Below are positions 10,866 through 23,776 of a DNA stretch of 64,000 bases, in pieces. Position numbers and translations under genes: made by a program. The notes beneath the pieces were generated by a model. It was not told the origin of the DNA. It searched no databases and worked only from the letters and a program-made list of their open reading frames with translations. The stretch is taken from contig CP087207.1 in assembly GCA_020912385.1 (NCBI GenBank), forward strand, positions 2,418,001 through 2,482,000. The letters are read 5' to 3'. The number at the start of each line of letters is the position of its first letter. Position 1 is the first letter of the stretch. The stretch is from Neofusicoccum parvum. Its lineage: Eukaryota; Ascomycota; Dothideomycetes; Botryosphaeriales; Botryosphaeriaceae.

Positions 10866-12468
10866 CTATGCCTTTGCAATCCACCCGCTGTGAACAAAGA
10901 AATCAAATATCTTGCCGCCCTTCCGCTCATCGATCTTGCAGAGCTCCCTCGCAGCTTTCTTCTTCATGCTACCGCCCTGTCTAACCGCCTCCTGCATGAG
11001 TGCATCCTTGATGGCCATATACGGCTTCGGCTTGAGGTGCAGCGCAGCACAAAGCTCTCTTTCCTCTGGCAAAAGCAGGTGCAGATCTGCTGCGTTCTCG
11101 TCGTTGAGCTTTAGCGAAGGAAGGCCTTGGATAGGCTGAACCTGGAACTTCTGCTTGTTCTGTTGCGGGACTACTCCATTCGCATTGCCGTTGGTAAGGG
11201 GCTTGTCCACTGGAGGGACAGAGTTTGGTGGGGTCGGCTGCCCGTTGACGGGCCCAAGCGGGAGATCAGGGGCAGTCAGAGCGGTCGTGGCCGATGCTGT
11301 CTCCTGAGGAGGCAACGCGGGCTTCGAGCGATTGACTGCCATGCGGTCCAACCCGCCAAAGGAAGATGGGCCTCTCGTCAGTCGCGTGTGCTTCTCCGCC
11401 TCGTATTTCTCCCCAGCCTTCAAAGTCGTGATCTGCATGAGCCTCCAGTCCTGGAGCTGCGCGATCGCTTGCCGCAGATTATGCTCATATTCAAGGCCCT
11501 CGCAGAACTCCACAAAGTCCTCGTGCTTCATCATCCGGGCAAAAGGCTTTGCTTTGTTGAGCAAATCCTTCTCCTCCTTCGTCCTTTTCTTATCCAACGC
11601 CGAGTTCTTGCGATAGTCGAGAAGTCTGTGCTCAAAGAGGATCTTCTTCCGCTCTACACGGGCCGTGAGGCGAGCATTGTAGATGTCCATGATGGTCATC
11701 TTGAGCTCCATTTCTGGCTCTAGCTCCCCTGTCTTCGGGTTGATGCCATCGCCCGGGTCGAATTGCATGTGCTGCACTGCCTCTTCCGCCTCGTTGAAAT
11801 ATTCGGTCTCGAATTCAAGACGACCAGGCATGAAACCTTGGACTTCGTGGCACGCAGGCACACTTGCAGTGGGCTTCTGCTTGGGGGTGGCCGGAGGCGC
11901 ATTCTTAGCTGCGTCTTTGCGCTCTTCTATCCTCCGCTTCTTCCGCTGCTGGAACTCCTCGCGGGGGACTTGATCGCTGAGACGGGTGTCCTCGGGGCTG
12001 GCATGGTCGGGCAGGGGGAACTTGGAGCTTTTGATGTAGGTGTTTATGTAATGGTCGCGCACTTCGTCTTTCGTCCGGTAGCCTCCAATGTGGTCGGCAA
12101 TGTCTGCCCACGACCCCAGGCCATACGTCTCGGCGCCCTCTAGCAAGGCCAATTCTTCGTCGGCGCCCCAATCGTCGGTGAAGATGGGTATGGAATGTTG
12201 CTCGATGACGTGGTATGAATGGGTGCGCGGGTCGTGGTCCCGGGCGGTCTTGCCGTCAGAAAAGCACGGGACGCAAAGGTCGAACTCGTGGCAGGCGGAA
12301 TGGGCACATCGAATGCGGACCTGTGCGCGCGGTTAGTGGAGACTCGTCGCGTCTGTCGCGTCGGGGCGGACGCACTGTGGCGGTGATGTCGACGGAGCAC
12401 ACGTCGCACACGTACTTGACGCCGCCCTCGGTGCTCCGCACGGCCGTCTTCTTTTTGATGACGCCCAT
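10866..12468 (-). CDS. ADA2: SAGA/ADA coactivator subunit Ada2
   Basis: Two exons, 12468-12376 (31 codons) and 12320-10866, give 515 residues, the usual Ada2 length. The ZZ zinc finger spans the intron ([13 protein letters not shown], then [20 protein letters not shown], ending [11 protein letters not shown]). A SANT domain follows ([20 protein letters not shown] with [20 protein letters not shown]). The ADA2 central region contains [19 protein letters not shown] and [16 protein letters not shown], and a SWIRM domain is at the C-terminus ([20 protein letters not shown] to [10 protein letters not shown]). Known role: Ada2 binds Gcn5 and stimulates histone H3 acetylation in SAGA. An ATG-initiated start is chosen over a longer TTG frame because fungal Ada2 begins MGVI(K/R)KK. 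It is divergent from SCH9. Confidence 0.95.
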
Positions 12469-13064
12469 GTCGGCGTCGGCGCCCGGTGGTTGCCCGGCGC
12501 TTGTGGCCTCCAACTCCGCTCCGCCTGGGGACAGGTTGGCCCGAGGTCGCTCTCACGGGCCAGCCAGCGTCGCGCGTCGAGGGGGCAGGTGCAAGTGTCG
12601 ACAACGGGGGAGGGCAGCGGTGCAGCGGGCGGGCGGGCGGGCGGGCGAGCTTTCAGCGGTCGTCGGCGTGCAGCGCCCCGCAGTGCTGAGGTGTTGTGCG
12701 GGAGTCGGGTTGTGTGGAGTGCAGGTCCGGAGAATCAATGGCTGCGGCGGCCCAGGCGGGCGCGCCATCATTGGCCTCTTGGCGGCGGACGGACAGCGCC
12801 CTAATCTGCGCGGCCTGAACCCCCTCTCCCGTACCAGGTATACCACCGCCCTTCACAGCCACCCTCAAACACGAGTTTGCCGACCCTACTGCGTGCAGGC
12901 CGCCGTGCATTTCAGCTTCGTCCTGGTCAGCGCCCTGCCCGATCGCCACTCTTTTCGAATCTCCTCGCACGCCCGCCCCGCGAGACGGGCCTTTCCTTCC
13001 GCTTCGCTGCCCATCGTTCCGCTCTCACCTGCTGCCGCACGACGCAACCCCCCAGATTGCCGCC
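12469..13064. promoter_or_regulatory. Divergent promoter of ADA2 and SCH9
   Basis: 596 bp between the two start codons, very GC-rich near the ADA2 side. It contains the GGGC repeat described separately and pyrimidine-rich tracts upstream of SCH9. No TATA box is evident. Confidence 0.5.
12627..12646. repeat. (GGGC)5 tetranucleotide run, possible G-quadruplex
   Basis: Five uninterrupted GGGC units lie in the ADA2-SCH9 divergent promoter. Five G3 tracts separated by single C residues satisfy the usual G-quadruplex pattern on the plus strand. Whether it folds in the cell is not known. Confidence 0.7.
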
Positions 13065-15250
13065 ATGTCTTGGAAGCTCACCAAGAGTGCGTCCGCCATG
13101 ATCGCCCGCCTAAGCGACACGATCTGACTTTTGCACAGAGCTCAAGGAGACCCATCTCGCCCCGCTGGCGAACACCTTCAGCCGCTCCTCGTCCACCTCC
13201 ACCATTGTCGACACCCCTAAGCCCGGCGCCGCCAACTCAACCAGCCCAGACCCCAAAGACCCCAATGGAATCGGTACGCTGCTGTCCGCGTCCGCCCATG
13301 GCCGCCCGTCGTAGCTGACATCACGTAGCCGCATCCGAAGCGAACGCCTCGCCGCCCGCGCCGCCGCTGAAGCCCGGTATTCTCATAGTCACACTTCATG
13401 ACGGCAAGGGATTTTCGTTGCCGCCTGGTGCGGAGCAGGCCTTTGGTCACAGCAGTGGGCATCACCAAGGCTCTCTGTCGCAAGGAGGCGGATATTCGGT
13501 CGCTGGCTCAGTGCGCCCTGGCTCCGGTGGACTTGCTGGTTCCTACGTAAAGGGCCATGGTCGGCCGCAGTCGGCCACTGGTGCTATCAACCAGGCTCCG
13601 ACCGTACATGGTCGCTATTCGGCAAAGCATCTGCCGTATGCGTTGATTGATTTTGATAAGCAGCAGGTCTTCGTTAACGCGGTGTCGGGCAACCCCGAGA
13701 ACCCGGTATGGGCGGGAGACAACACCCAGTACAAGTTCGACGTTTCCCGAATGACCGATCTCTCCATTTCCCTATACATCCGTAACCCGAACGCCTCACC
13801 GAACGCTGGTCGCAACGAGGACATCTTCATCGGCACGTGCAAGGTGAACCCTCGCTTCGAGGAGGCGCAGCCCTACGTAGAAGACCCGAAGTCGAGTAAG
13901 AAAGACAAGGAGAAAGCGGCAGCCGCATACGCTGAGCAGGAGCGGGCACTGGGTCAAGTTGGTGCAGACTGGATCGATGTGGCTTACGGCACGGGCAGCC
14001 TTAGGGTTGGCGTCCGTTTCGTCGAGAACAGGCAAGACCGCTTGACGATTGAAGACTTTGAACTGCTCAAGGTTGTCGGCAAGGGATCCTTTGGCAAGGT
14101 CATGCAGGTCATGTAAGTTTCTGAATCTTGAAGTATGGCTGGGTAAATTGCTTACAAACGCCGATAGGAAACGCGATACCCATCGTATCTACGCTCTCAA
14201 GACCATCCGCAAGGCCCACATCATCTCACGCTCAGAAGTCGCACATACGCTGGCTGAGAGATCGGTGCTTGCTCAGATCAACAACCCCTTCATTGTACCC
14301 CTCAAGTTCTCCTTCCAGTCACCAGAAAAGCTCTACCTCGTCCTCGCCTTTGTTAACGGTGGTGAGCTTTTCCACCACCTGCAAAAAGAGCAGCGCTTTG
14401 ATATCAATCGCGCGCGGTTCTACACTGCGGAGCTGCTTTGCGCTCTCGAGTGTCTTCACGGTTTCAACGTCATTTACCGCGACTTGAAGCCGGAGAACAT
14501 CTTGCTTGACTACACTGGCCATATCGCGCTGTGCGATTTCGGTCTGTGCAAGCTGGACATGAAGGACGAAGACCGCACTAACAGTATGTACTACCATCTG
14601 AAACACGAGCATACCCCGCTGACGTTAGACAGCATTCTGTGGAACGCCGGAATATCTTGCCCCTGAGCTACTGACGGGTGGTGGTTACACGAAGACGGTT
14701 GATTGGTGGACGCTTGGCGTGCTCCTCTATGAGATGCTCACGGGTCTGCCACCGTTCTACGACGAGAACACCAATGACATGTACCGCAAGATCCTCACGG
14801 AGCCCTTGCATTTCCCCGGCCCGGAGATAGTCCCGCCTGCCGCACGGGATCTGCTTACTAGGCTCCTGGACCGCAACGCGGAGAAGCGACTTGGCGCCAA
14901 CGGTGCCGCGGAGATCAAAGCACACTACTTCTTCCACAGCATCGACTGGAGGAAGCTCCTGGACCGCAAGTATGAGCCGAGCTTCAAGCCGAGTGTGGTA
15001 TGTACCGAGTCATGTATTCTACAGAGACGTGCTTTGGGCTAACTTCATACAGTCTGATCAAAGGGATACAGCGAACTTTGACCGAGAGTTCACCTCCGAG
15101 GCACCGACGGACTCGTATGTCGAAGGACCGATGCTCTCGCAGACGATGCAGCAACAGTTCGCCGGCTGGTCATACAACAGACCGGTTGCTGGTCTTGGTG
15201 ACGCAGGAGGTAGCGTCGTCGACAACTCGTTCGAGGATGCCGCGAGATAA
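13065..15250 (+). CDS. SCH9: AGC-family protein kinase Sch9 (C2 + kinase + AGC tail)
   Basis: Six exons (13065-13086, 13139-13273, 13329-14112, 14168-14583, 14633-14997, 15053-15250) give 639 residues, and every phase closes. The N-terminal half has the Sch9 C2-like domain (LIVTLHDGKGFSLPPG, LIDFDKQQVFVNAVSG). The kinase domain starts near 298 with VGKGSFGKV. Lys325, catalytic YRDLKPEN (Asp419), DFG at 437-439 and the activation-loop TFCGTPEYLAPE (Thr453) are intact. The C-terminal hydrophobic motif is FAGWSY (610-615, Ser614), with Trp where many homologues have Phe. Family knowledge: Sch9 is a TORC1 effector coupling nutrients to growth, ribosome synthesis and stress resistance, phosphorylated by TORC1 at the tail and Pkh at the loop. 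The first coding exon is only 22 nt. Confidence 0.94.
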
Positions 15251-16337
15251 GAGGCGGGTGCGGCTCCGACGAGGATTTCAAATCAGAGTAGGGCACATCG
15301 AGTATGCCCATGTTCAACTTTGTCATTGCAGCGGAAGTGGGCGGGAGCGAACAGGGACAACGGATCGACGGGACGGATGAAAAGGGATTTTGTAGCAGGT
15401 GCTCAGGGCGTACCCTTTCGGCAGAGAAAACATGCAGTGCTCGAAGGGTTCATTGGGCGAGTTTCTTGACAATTTTCCATGGGCGGTTGGCGCTGCATTC
15501 GGAAAGGTTCCTCAGTTTCTTAGGTGATAGATTTTCCCTCTTTTCTCACGCTGTTCAGACACGATGAGTGACCATCGTCTTCCTGCTCATGGCTGACGAT
15601 CACGCAAGAGACGGTTCGACGAGACAACAAAAGAATTGGTCTGGGAGCAGGCTTCATGAAGATTAAGAATAGGGGCGCTCTCTGAATTCAATGGTTTACT
15701 ATTCATGTTCTGGAACACGCTTGCTGTCGGCCGAAGCAAAGGCTTTAGTATTTGTGAGCAACTGGTCGAGACGTCACTCGATGTCAGGCGCGCTGCTCCG
15801 CTCTCGGGCTCACGATGCTGCGCACTGGCCCTTGTCGCTCAGAGGCCAGGGCTGCACGTGGGGGCAACGAGGATGCTGGCATGCTCGCAGCCACGCCGTG
15901 TATGTGCTGGTCCATCTCAATAAATGATTTGAGGGTGGCATCGGCAGCGATAAGGGGACCCTTATTTCGTGCAGGAGGACTTGCGGCAATGATTTTTCAT
16001 GCAGACGTGCAGGTGCTCACTCATCGCGAGGCGCTGATGACACAACACAGCCCCACCAAGCTAGGCGCGGCTTCCGACCAGGTCCTCGACTGAGTGCCCC
16101 GCCCTAGCTCATCGAGCCTCTTCTCTCCATCCACCACCTGACGCAATTTAGCCGGCAGCAGAATCGACAGAATCTTCACTCGCGCATATCTCCAACTCCT
16201 CTCGCTGATTCTCCCACTGCCGTAAGTGCACCAATTGCTCTCTACGCCGCTGCGCTTCCGTCGTACCCCGCCCCAACGTCATAACCTCATCTCACCGAAG
16301 CTCGCATCGCTAGTCCAACCGCCCACCACCGCACAAC
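15251..16337. other. Intergenic region between SCH9 and PGI1
   Basis: 1.1 kb that should contain the SCH9 3'-UTR and the PGI1 promoter. The last 200 bp are C/T-rich, as is usual upstream of highly expressed fungal genes. Short ORFs here show no domain. Confidence 0.5.
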
Positions 16338-18165
<1,828 letters not shown>

Positions 18166-18542
18166 CTGGCTGCGGGGGACTCGAGGCGCACGGGATACCG
18201 ATTGTGAATGAGGCAGCGTTTCCTTCTGAGGCGGACACGGGTAGATTGAGCAAAAGCATATAGCCTGATGCGACATAACGAATTCAGTACGATCTAATCA
18301 CCAATGGCATGGTTGTGGTGCTTCGTTGGCGGAGATGCCGATCTTGCGGATTTCCAGATTTAGTCGGGGCCTTAGTTCGCACACAGCTGGCCTCTCCGTA
18401 CGCCGCGTTAGCTGCTGCACCACGCACCCTCCGCGACACCCCACACGGCCACGGCTGCCGCCACAATGGCACTGTATATTGTGTAATTCCAGGGTCCTTC
18501 CGCATCTCCGCCGCCGCAGCCCATCCAGCTCGCCCTATCGCA
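18166..18542. other. Intergenic region downstream of PGI1
   Basis: 377 bp holding the PGI1 3' end and the promoter/leader of the next plus-strand gene; nothing else is recognised. Confidence 0.5.
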
Positions 18543-19729
18543 ATGGCGTCGCGCGCCCTATCCCTGCGGCTGGCGCTGTCCCTGCTGCTCAGCTTCTACC
18601 TGAACCTGGCGCATGCCGTCTCCAGCCAAGAGCCGTTGAAGCCTCTCGAAGCGCGAGGCTATGCCGTCGGTGAGGCGGTTCCGGTTACCTGCCTGAACAG
18701 GACCGTGTGAGTTGCTGCTCGATACGACGTCATCTTCCGCGACCACTCTACTGACCGTGGCGCCAGCGACACCGGCGAACATGTACGCGCATCCCACCAC
18801 TCCACCCGAGCCGCTGCAATGCGCGCATGCACGAGCGCTCCCGGCGGACTGGCAATATGACGGCTGACGGGCGGCACGGTACAGATCACAGATGCGTCGG
18901 GCCAGCTCCAGTACATCCCTTTCCCGGTCTGCAACGAAACGGGCAAGCCTCTGGAGCTCTACTTCGGCATTGAGAAAGGTGGCTCTCTCCCCTCAGACCA
19001 CCGCGGCACCTGCGCGGCAAGATAGACGCGTCTCAAGCTAACACACGCGCGTCCTTCGCAGAAATGAACTGCACGATCGACTTCATCTCCGACCCCTTAT
19101 TCCACCTCCTCGAATTCTACGTCCACAACGACGCGCCGCTCACCTGCCGCATACCCGCGCGACCCCTCTCACACACATCATCATCCACCAACAGCGACGC
19201 CGAGTACAGCGTCGACGCCGTGTCGGAGAAGCAGGGCGCCATGGGCGCCCAGAGCGCTGCCTTCACGCCGCTCATCATCGCCCTCACCGGCACCCTGCAG
19301 CTGTCGCACCTGCACATCTCGAACCACCTCAACGTCCTGCTCCACGCCGCCCCCAAGTCCGTCGCCCCCGGCACCATCGACGCCGGCACCGCCTACTCCG
19401 TCTCCCACGCCTCGCGCAACACGAAGATCGTCATTGGCGACAGCTTGCCGCTGCGCCTCAGCGTGCGCTGGTATCCCAGCCCGACGCTTCCGAGCGGCTG
19501 GACCGGCGTCGGCGGGCACATCTATATGAGCACGGTGGTGTACTGCATGCTGAGCGCCGGCGCGGCGACGGCCGTGTGCTTTGCGTGGTTCAGGGGTGTG
19601 GAGCTTCCGAGGCGGCTGAAGAGGCATGGAAAGGATAGGGCGATTGGGGTCGAGAGCGGGAGGGGTTACAATGGATACGGGCTGGGCGTTGGTGGCGGAT
19701 ATGGTTATGCAGGTGGAAAGAGGGATTAG
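18543..19729 (+). CDS. Conserved fungal type I membrane protein, unknown function
   Basis: Four exons (18543-18706, 18767-18782, 18885-18978, 19062-19729) give 313 residues; exon 2 is only 16 nt. A clear signal peptide (MASRALSLRLALSLLLSFYL, cleavage near AHA) precedes a lumenal domain containing GEAVPVTCLNRT, the spliced ITDASGQLQYIPFPVCNETG and EMNCTIDFISDPLFHLLEFY. N-glycosylation sequons occur at NRT, NET and NCT. One membrane segment is near the C-terminus (MSTVVYCMLSAGAATAVCFA), followed by a short basic, then Gly/Tyr-rich cytoplasmic tail. I recall the lumenal block as strongly conserved among filamentous ascomycetes but know no function. Topology suggests an ER, Golgi or plasma-membrane protein with the bulk outside the cytosol. 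Confidence 0.8.
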
Positions 19730-20413
19730 ATTGGGAGGCCAAAAAAAAAAAATGGTTGTACCATGTACGCTTGGGAAGCATACGCTTGGGTGGTGGGGGG
19801 GTATCGGTTTGGACGCATATCTGTAAAGCTAATGGCGTGGATAGAGAAAACGCGGGATCACTTTGGAGCGTTTAACAATGCGTGTCTCATCTGGAGCTAT
19901 GGCTGGCTTTCCGTAGTCCAGCTTCGCCGCCTAACCGATTACTTATTATTACGGTGCATACGAGGAGGCCTCGGCGTTGGGGCGTACGTGAAAGCACAGC
20001 CTCCACCCTCCAGACTCCGGAAACCCCCGGATAAAGCCGGATTTTCTCACTCATGACTAGCTAATGGCCATGTCTCCTACCTTATACGTACGAGCCTCAA
20101 AGCTTATGTTGCCTAGTTCATGGTAGATGCTCTAGCGCTCATTAAACACAGACCGGGTCCTCTTTGCACCCACATCCCGATATCCGCAATTGATGATGCC
20201 GAGTTGCATTTACTGTCCTCGACGTCAGGCCTCGGCAAGGAGGACGAACATGGCTGGATTTCGGGAAGAGCAAAGACATCGGTACCATGCATGGCCTAGA
20301 GAAGCTGGTCAATGAATTTTGTTTATAAAGGGAGCATCTACCCTCGTAGTTTCACGCCCACCGCCTTGTTTGACATATCTAACAAGTCTCTCCTATTTCT
20401 CTAAATCTACACA
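19730..20413. other. Intergenic region with poly-A run and TATA promoter
   Basis: 684 bp. It begins with a 12-nt A run at 19741-19752 in the 3' flank of the preceding gene and ends with the promoter of the secreted NTF2-like gene. No other gene is seen. Confidence 0.5.
20324..20329 (+). promoter_or_regulatory. TATA box of the secreted NTF2-like gene
   Basis: TATAAA lies 90 bp upstream of the ATG at 20414, followed by a pyrimidine-rich leader ending CTACACAATG. This arrangement is typical of regulated, highly inducible fungal genes. Confidence 0.6.
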
Positions 20414-21305
20414 ATGCCCTCCTCCACGTTTACGCTAGGCAGAGCGGGAGCCCTAGCAGCTCTCGTGCTCGCTCTAAATCTCTACGTTCAACCAGCAGCA
20501 GCGATCAACTTAACGTATTACAGTCCGGAGAAAGGCGTCGATCCTGCGTTCGGTCACTTTGTCTACAAGTCCGCCTCTCCATCCCCAAGCATTTCCTGAT
20601 CATGGCGTTCTCTTCGCCTTCGTTTCTTCTTCACATCCCCACCGTGATCTCTCATCAGAGATGTTAGCAATTAACGCTACCACAAAGGTTCTACACCGCC
20701 GCTGAAGGCAACACGTCCACGACGCCAGACTTCTTGGCCTTCTTCGACCCGAACGCCACCATCGCACTCGGCCCAGTGCAGTCCTTCACCGGGGCGGAAG
20801 GGATTAAAACGTTCAAGGAGACGATTTGCAGTGGGGATTGCGTCGTCAACTACGTATGCCGATCTCCATCCCCCGTCCCTATCTTCTCTTCCTCACCTCT
20901 CCATCTTCCGCTCCGCTCGTACCTCTTCGGCCTGGTCATCCGCCCCCTACTTGGCCTTGTTCATGCTAACGCCGTACCACCAGCACTTCCCGAACGTTAC
21001 GACGGTCAGCGAGGAGTCGCACCTCAACAAGACGTTTGCGGTCAGGGGGCTCGGGAAGGCGCATTATGTGAACGGGAGCTGTGCGGTTTCAAGGTACGCA
21101 GGTCCGAACGACGGTCTGGGAGGGCCTCTGCTTCGATGTGGCGCCGCGTGGGCTGACGAAGGTGGTGTTTTGCAGTTACGAGACGAGGTTCACGGTTCGG
21201 AAAACAAAGGTTGGGATGGCAGACTTGTGCCCGGGAAGCGGGTCGTTGGTGTTTCTTGATTTGGTGGGGCAGAATGCTACGGGGAGAAGTTGTGATGATT
21301 TCTGA
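20414..21305 (+). CDS. Small secreted NTF2/SnoaL-like protein
   Basis: Four exons (20414-20568, 20688-20853, 20984-21093, 21176-21305) give 186 residues with closed phases. A signal peptide (about residues 1-30, ending QPAAA) is followed by FGHFVYKFYTAAEGNTS, FLAFFDPNATIALGPVQSF, GAEGIKTFKETICSGDC and, after the third intron, HFPNVTTVSEESHLNKT. The order of a helical start, a short acidic loop, a GxxxI helix and alternating strands (SYETRFTV, GSLVFLDLVG) resembles the NTF2/SnoaL fold seen in fungal secreted proteins. Four potential N-glycosylation sites and four or more Cys fit secretion. No catalytic residues can be assigned; function unknown. A TATA box is 90 bp upstream. Confidence 0.75.
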
Positions 21306-22343
21306 AGAGCGTCCCTTACGTCAAGTCTCATACACTTCCGAACCCACCCACCTCATCCCCGCCACTGTCGGTCAGTGAATCAGACCCAGACTACTCAAGG
21401 TAGCTAGGTGCCGTCACAATGTAAGACTCTGAATCTGGATCCCATGCGATGATAGAGGTACACTCCCACCACTCGTCCTCATGTATAGAAAAGAGGTCTT
21501 TTATCTCATTTATAATAGATTATAGAAATAAATGCACATACATGAAGAAAAAAGAGAGAGAGAGAGAGTAATTCAAAGAAACCGATGCTGGACAAGCCGA
21601 AGTTTCTGACACGATGAATGGTGATGATTTTTAAAGGAGCTTCGGAGGGATTTTGATAGTAGATGAACGCACAGAGATTAGAACCAAGATTAGCCTTGTT
21701 ATAAGACGTAAAGGGTGTATCATAGAACTGGGTGCCGTAAGCATGAGATGAAGCGACGCCCCATATTGACGAGAGTGTCACATCTAATCAGATCTTGCTC
21801 CGGCGCGCCTTAGTGCTTTGCAGGGCTCCCAACAAGCACTGCTTGCTTGGTACCTTAGCAAACAAGCGTCAAGTAAGCACGTTTTTTTAGTTTGTTTGAT
21901 GGTTGACCAACCAATTAAGCGCTTGCTTGACAAGCAAGCTGAAAGCTTTGGCACATCAAAATGTCTCAGGCAGAAGACTTTTGCGATACTACTTGGAATC
22001 GCTTGGGTTTAGTTTGAAATTTCTGGCATGCTTCCCAAAGTGGCGTTGCATCACTATAGCAGTTGAAGCGATTGTCTACTCGACGTCTGGCCTTGCCAGT
22101 ATCAACTGTATGCTGGAAGAAGTCAAAGCATACTCTCTGGAATTAGTAGCTAATAGCGACTGCGAAAGGATGAACAACGCACAAAAACCCGTCACGGCAA
22201 AGACCATATGAAGCCAGTAAGAAGATAAAGAGAACCTACAAAGGAGGATAGCATACGAAATCAAGAACGTGAAGACAACGTTCAGTCATTCAACACTAAA
22301 CTTGAAGAACAATTTTAAAGAGACAAGGAGCGGAAATCAGCAC
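21306..22343. other. AT-rich interval with short inverted repeats
   Basis: 1.0 kb, visibly more AT-rich than its surroundings, with no convincing gene. It holds an (AG)8 run at 21553-21568 and a group of CAAGC/GCTTG-based short palindromes at 21834-21939. It may be relic transposon DNA or simply divergent intergenic sequence. Confidence 0.45.
21834..21939. repeat. Cluster of CAAGC/GCTTG inverted repeats
   Basis: A perfect 9-bp inverted repeat with a 1-nt centre (GCTTGCTTG / CAAGCAAGC) is at 21921-21939. A 6-1-6 palindrome CAAGCACTGCTTG is at 21834-21846, and GCTTGCTTG recurs at 21841-21849. GGTTGACCAACC at 21901-21912 is another 5-2-5 palindrome in the same 100 bp. Confidence 0.6.
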
Positions 22344-23776
22344 TCACCCTTCCACTATATCATAGCTCCTCGCACTACTGATCGTATCCCTCTCTCCGCC
22401 CACACCATACCCGACATCACTGATCCTGCCCTTTCCCTTCCCCTCCTCAAACGGCTTCGTTCGCTTGTTTCCATCATCCCTTACTAATTCCTGCAGCCAA
22501 TGCGGCCAGGCCTTGATGCCGACATAAGCTGACATGCTCTTGGGCACGTATATTTGCGCCGGCTCTCCGCGGAGCACCTGGGTCACGATCTTGTCGGAGA
22601 TGTCAGTAGGCTTGAGGATCTTTGTGCGGGTGCGACGCAGCGATGCCTCCCAGGAGCTGATGATCGAGGTCTGAGCCCACATGGGGTGGACGATGGAGGT
22701 GACAATGTTCTTGCCCGCCGGGCCGTAGCGGTTTCTCAGCTCAACGTTGAGGCCTGGTCGAGGTCTTAGTAACTACTCCTCTTCTGGATGTAGAGGAAGG
22801 ACATAGAAATCTGGATTTATACCTTCGTGCAAAGATAGAACCGCATGCTTGCTCGCGCAGTAGTTGACCAGACCTGCGCAGCTGTAGTAGCTGGCCATGC
22901 TGGCAACAGTCACGATGTGGCCCTTCTTCTGGGACAGCATGCCAGGCAAGAACTCTCGGATGAGAGTGAAGTGGCTGAGCACATTCACGCGGAACAAGCG
23001 CTCGTCGTACTCGTCGCTGCCGTCCAGGATGGTATGCTCATGGGCAATACCCGCGTTGTTGATAAGAACGGTGGGGTCACCGCAGTCAGCGCGGATCATG
23101 GCGGCAGTCTCATGGATAGAAGGGGGAGACGTGAGGTCGCAGCCGTAGTAGACAATATTCGGGCCTGCAGGCGCGTCAGCCCGTCAACTCGCATCAATAC
23201 GCGAAAGGCAAACAGGGGGGAAAACTCACGCCCCTCAAACTCCTCGGGCAAGTCCACCACATCCACCACCACAACCTTCACTCCGACGCCGCCCCTCTCC
23301 ACCAACCCCTTCACCACCTCCCTCCCGATCCCGCTGCACCCGCCGGTCACGACCACCACCTCCCCGGTCCCGACCTTCCCGTCAAAATCCCACGCCGGGC
23401 CGCCCTTCGCCCTGCCCCACCGCCACCCCCTCAGCGCCCAGCGATTGAGCACCGCGTTCGCGACCCTCGCCACGCCCAGCGCGAACAGCACGCGCAGCAC
23501 CCTCTTCGCGCGCTCCAGCCTCTCCGGGTCGGCCTCTGCGCCCAGCGCGCGCGCCATCCGCCGCCGCGCCTCCGCCGGCCCGCGCGCGAGCACCAGCAGC
23601 AGCAGCCCCGTCAGCGACGGCGACAGCGCCGCGTTCGCCGCCACCGATGGCGCCAGCGCGACCAGCGCCGCCGTGCCGCGCGCCGTGCTGGCCGCTGCGC
23701 GCGCGGTCTGGTGCGCGGCCGCGGCCGCGGCGTCCCGGGTCTTGGTGGCGGCAGTGCGGGCGGCTGAGGAGGCCAT
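22344..23776 (-). CDS. Short-chain dehydrogenase/reductase, SDR16C (DHRS/17-beta-HSD) type
   Basis: Three exons (23776-23230, 23164-22823, 22753-22344) give 432 residues. An unusually long Ala/Arg-rich N-terminus with a hydrophobic stretch (LTGLLLLVLA) precedes the Rossmann domain, suggesting membrane or lipid-droplet attachment. Seen: cofactor motif VVVTGGCSGIGREV (144-155), CDL at the second strand, VLINNAGIAHEHTI (NNAG), and the catalytic Tyr/Lys in NYCASKHAV with the upstream Ser in VASMASYY. The last exon starts LNVELRN and reaches VHPMWAQTSI, as in retinol dehydrogenase/17-beta-HSD 11-like proteins. Substrate unknown; a lipid, sterol or retinoid-like alcohol is typical of the family. 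The first 400 bp of the gene are extremely GC-rich. Confidence 0.85.

Noticed and set aside
19741..19752. A12 run considered as the tail of a retroelement insertion
   Set aside because: No target-site duplication or element sequence precedes it; it lies directly in the 3' flank of a normal gene.
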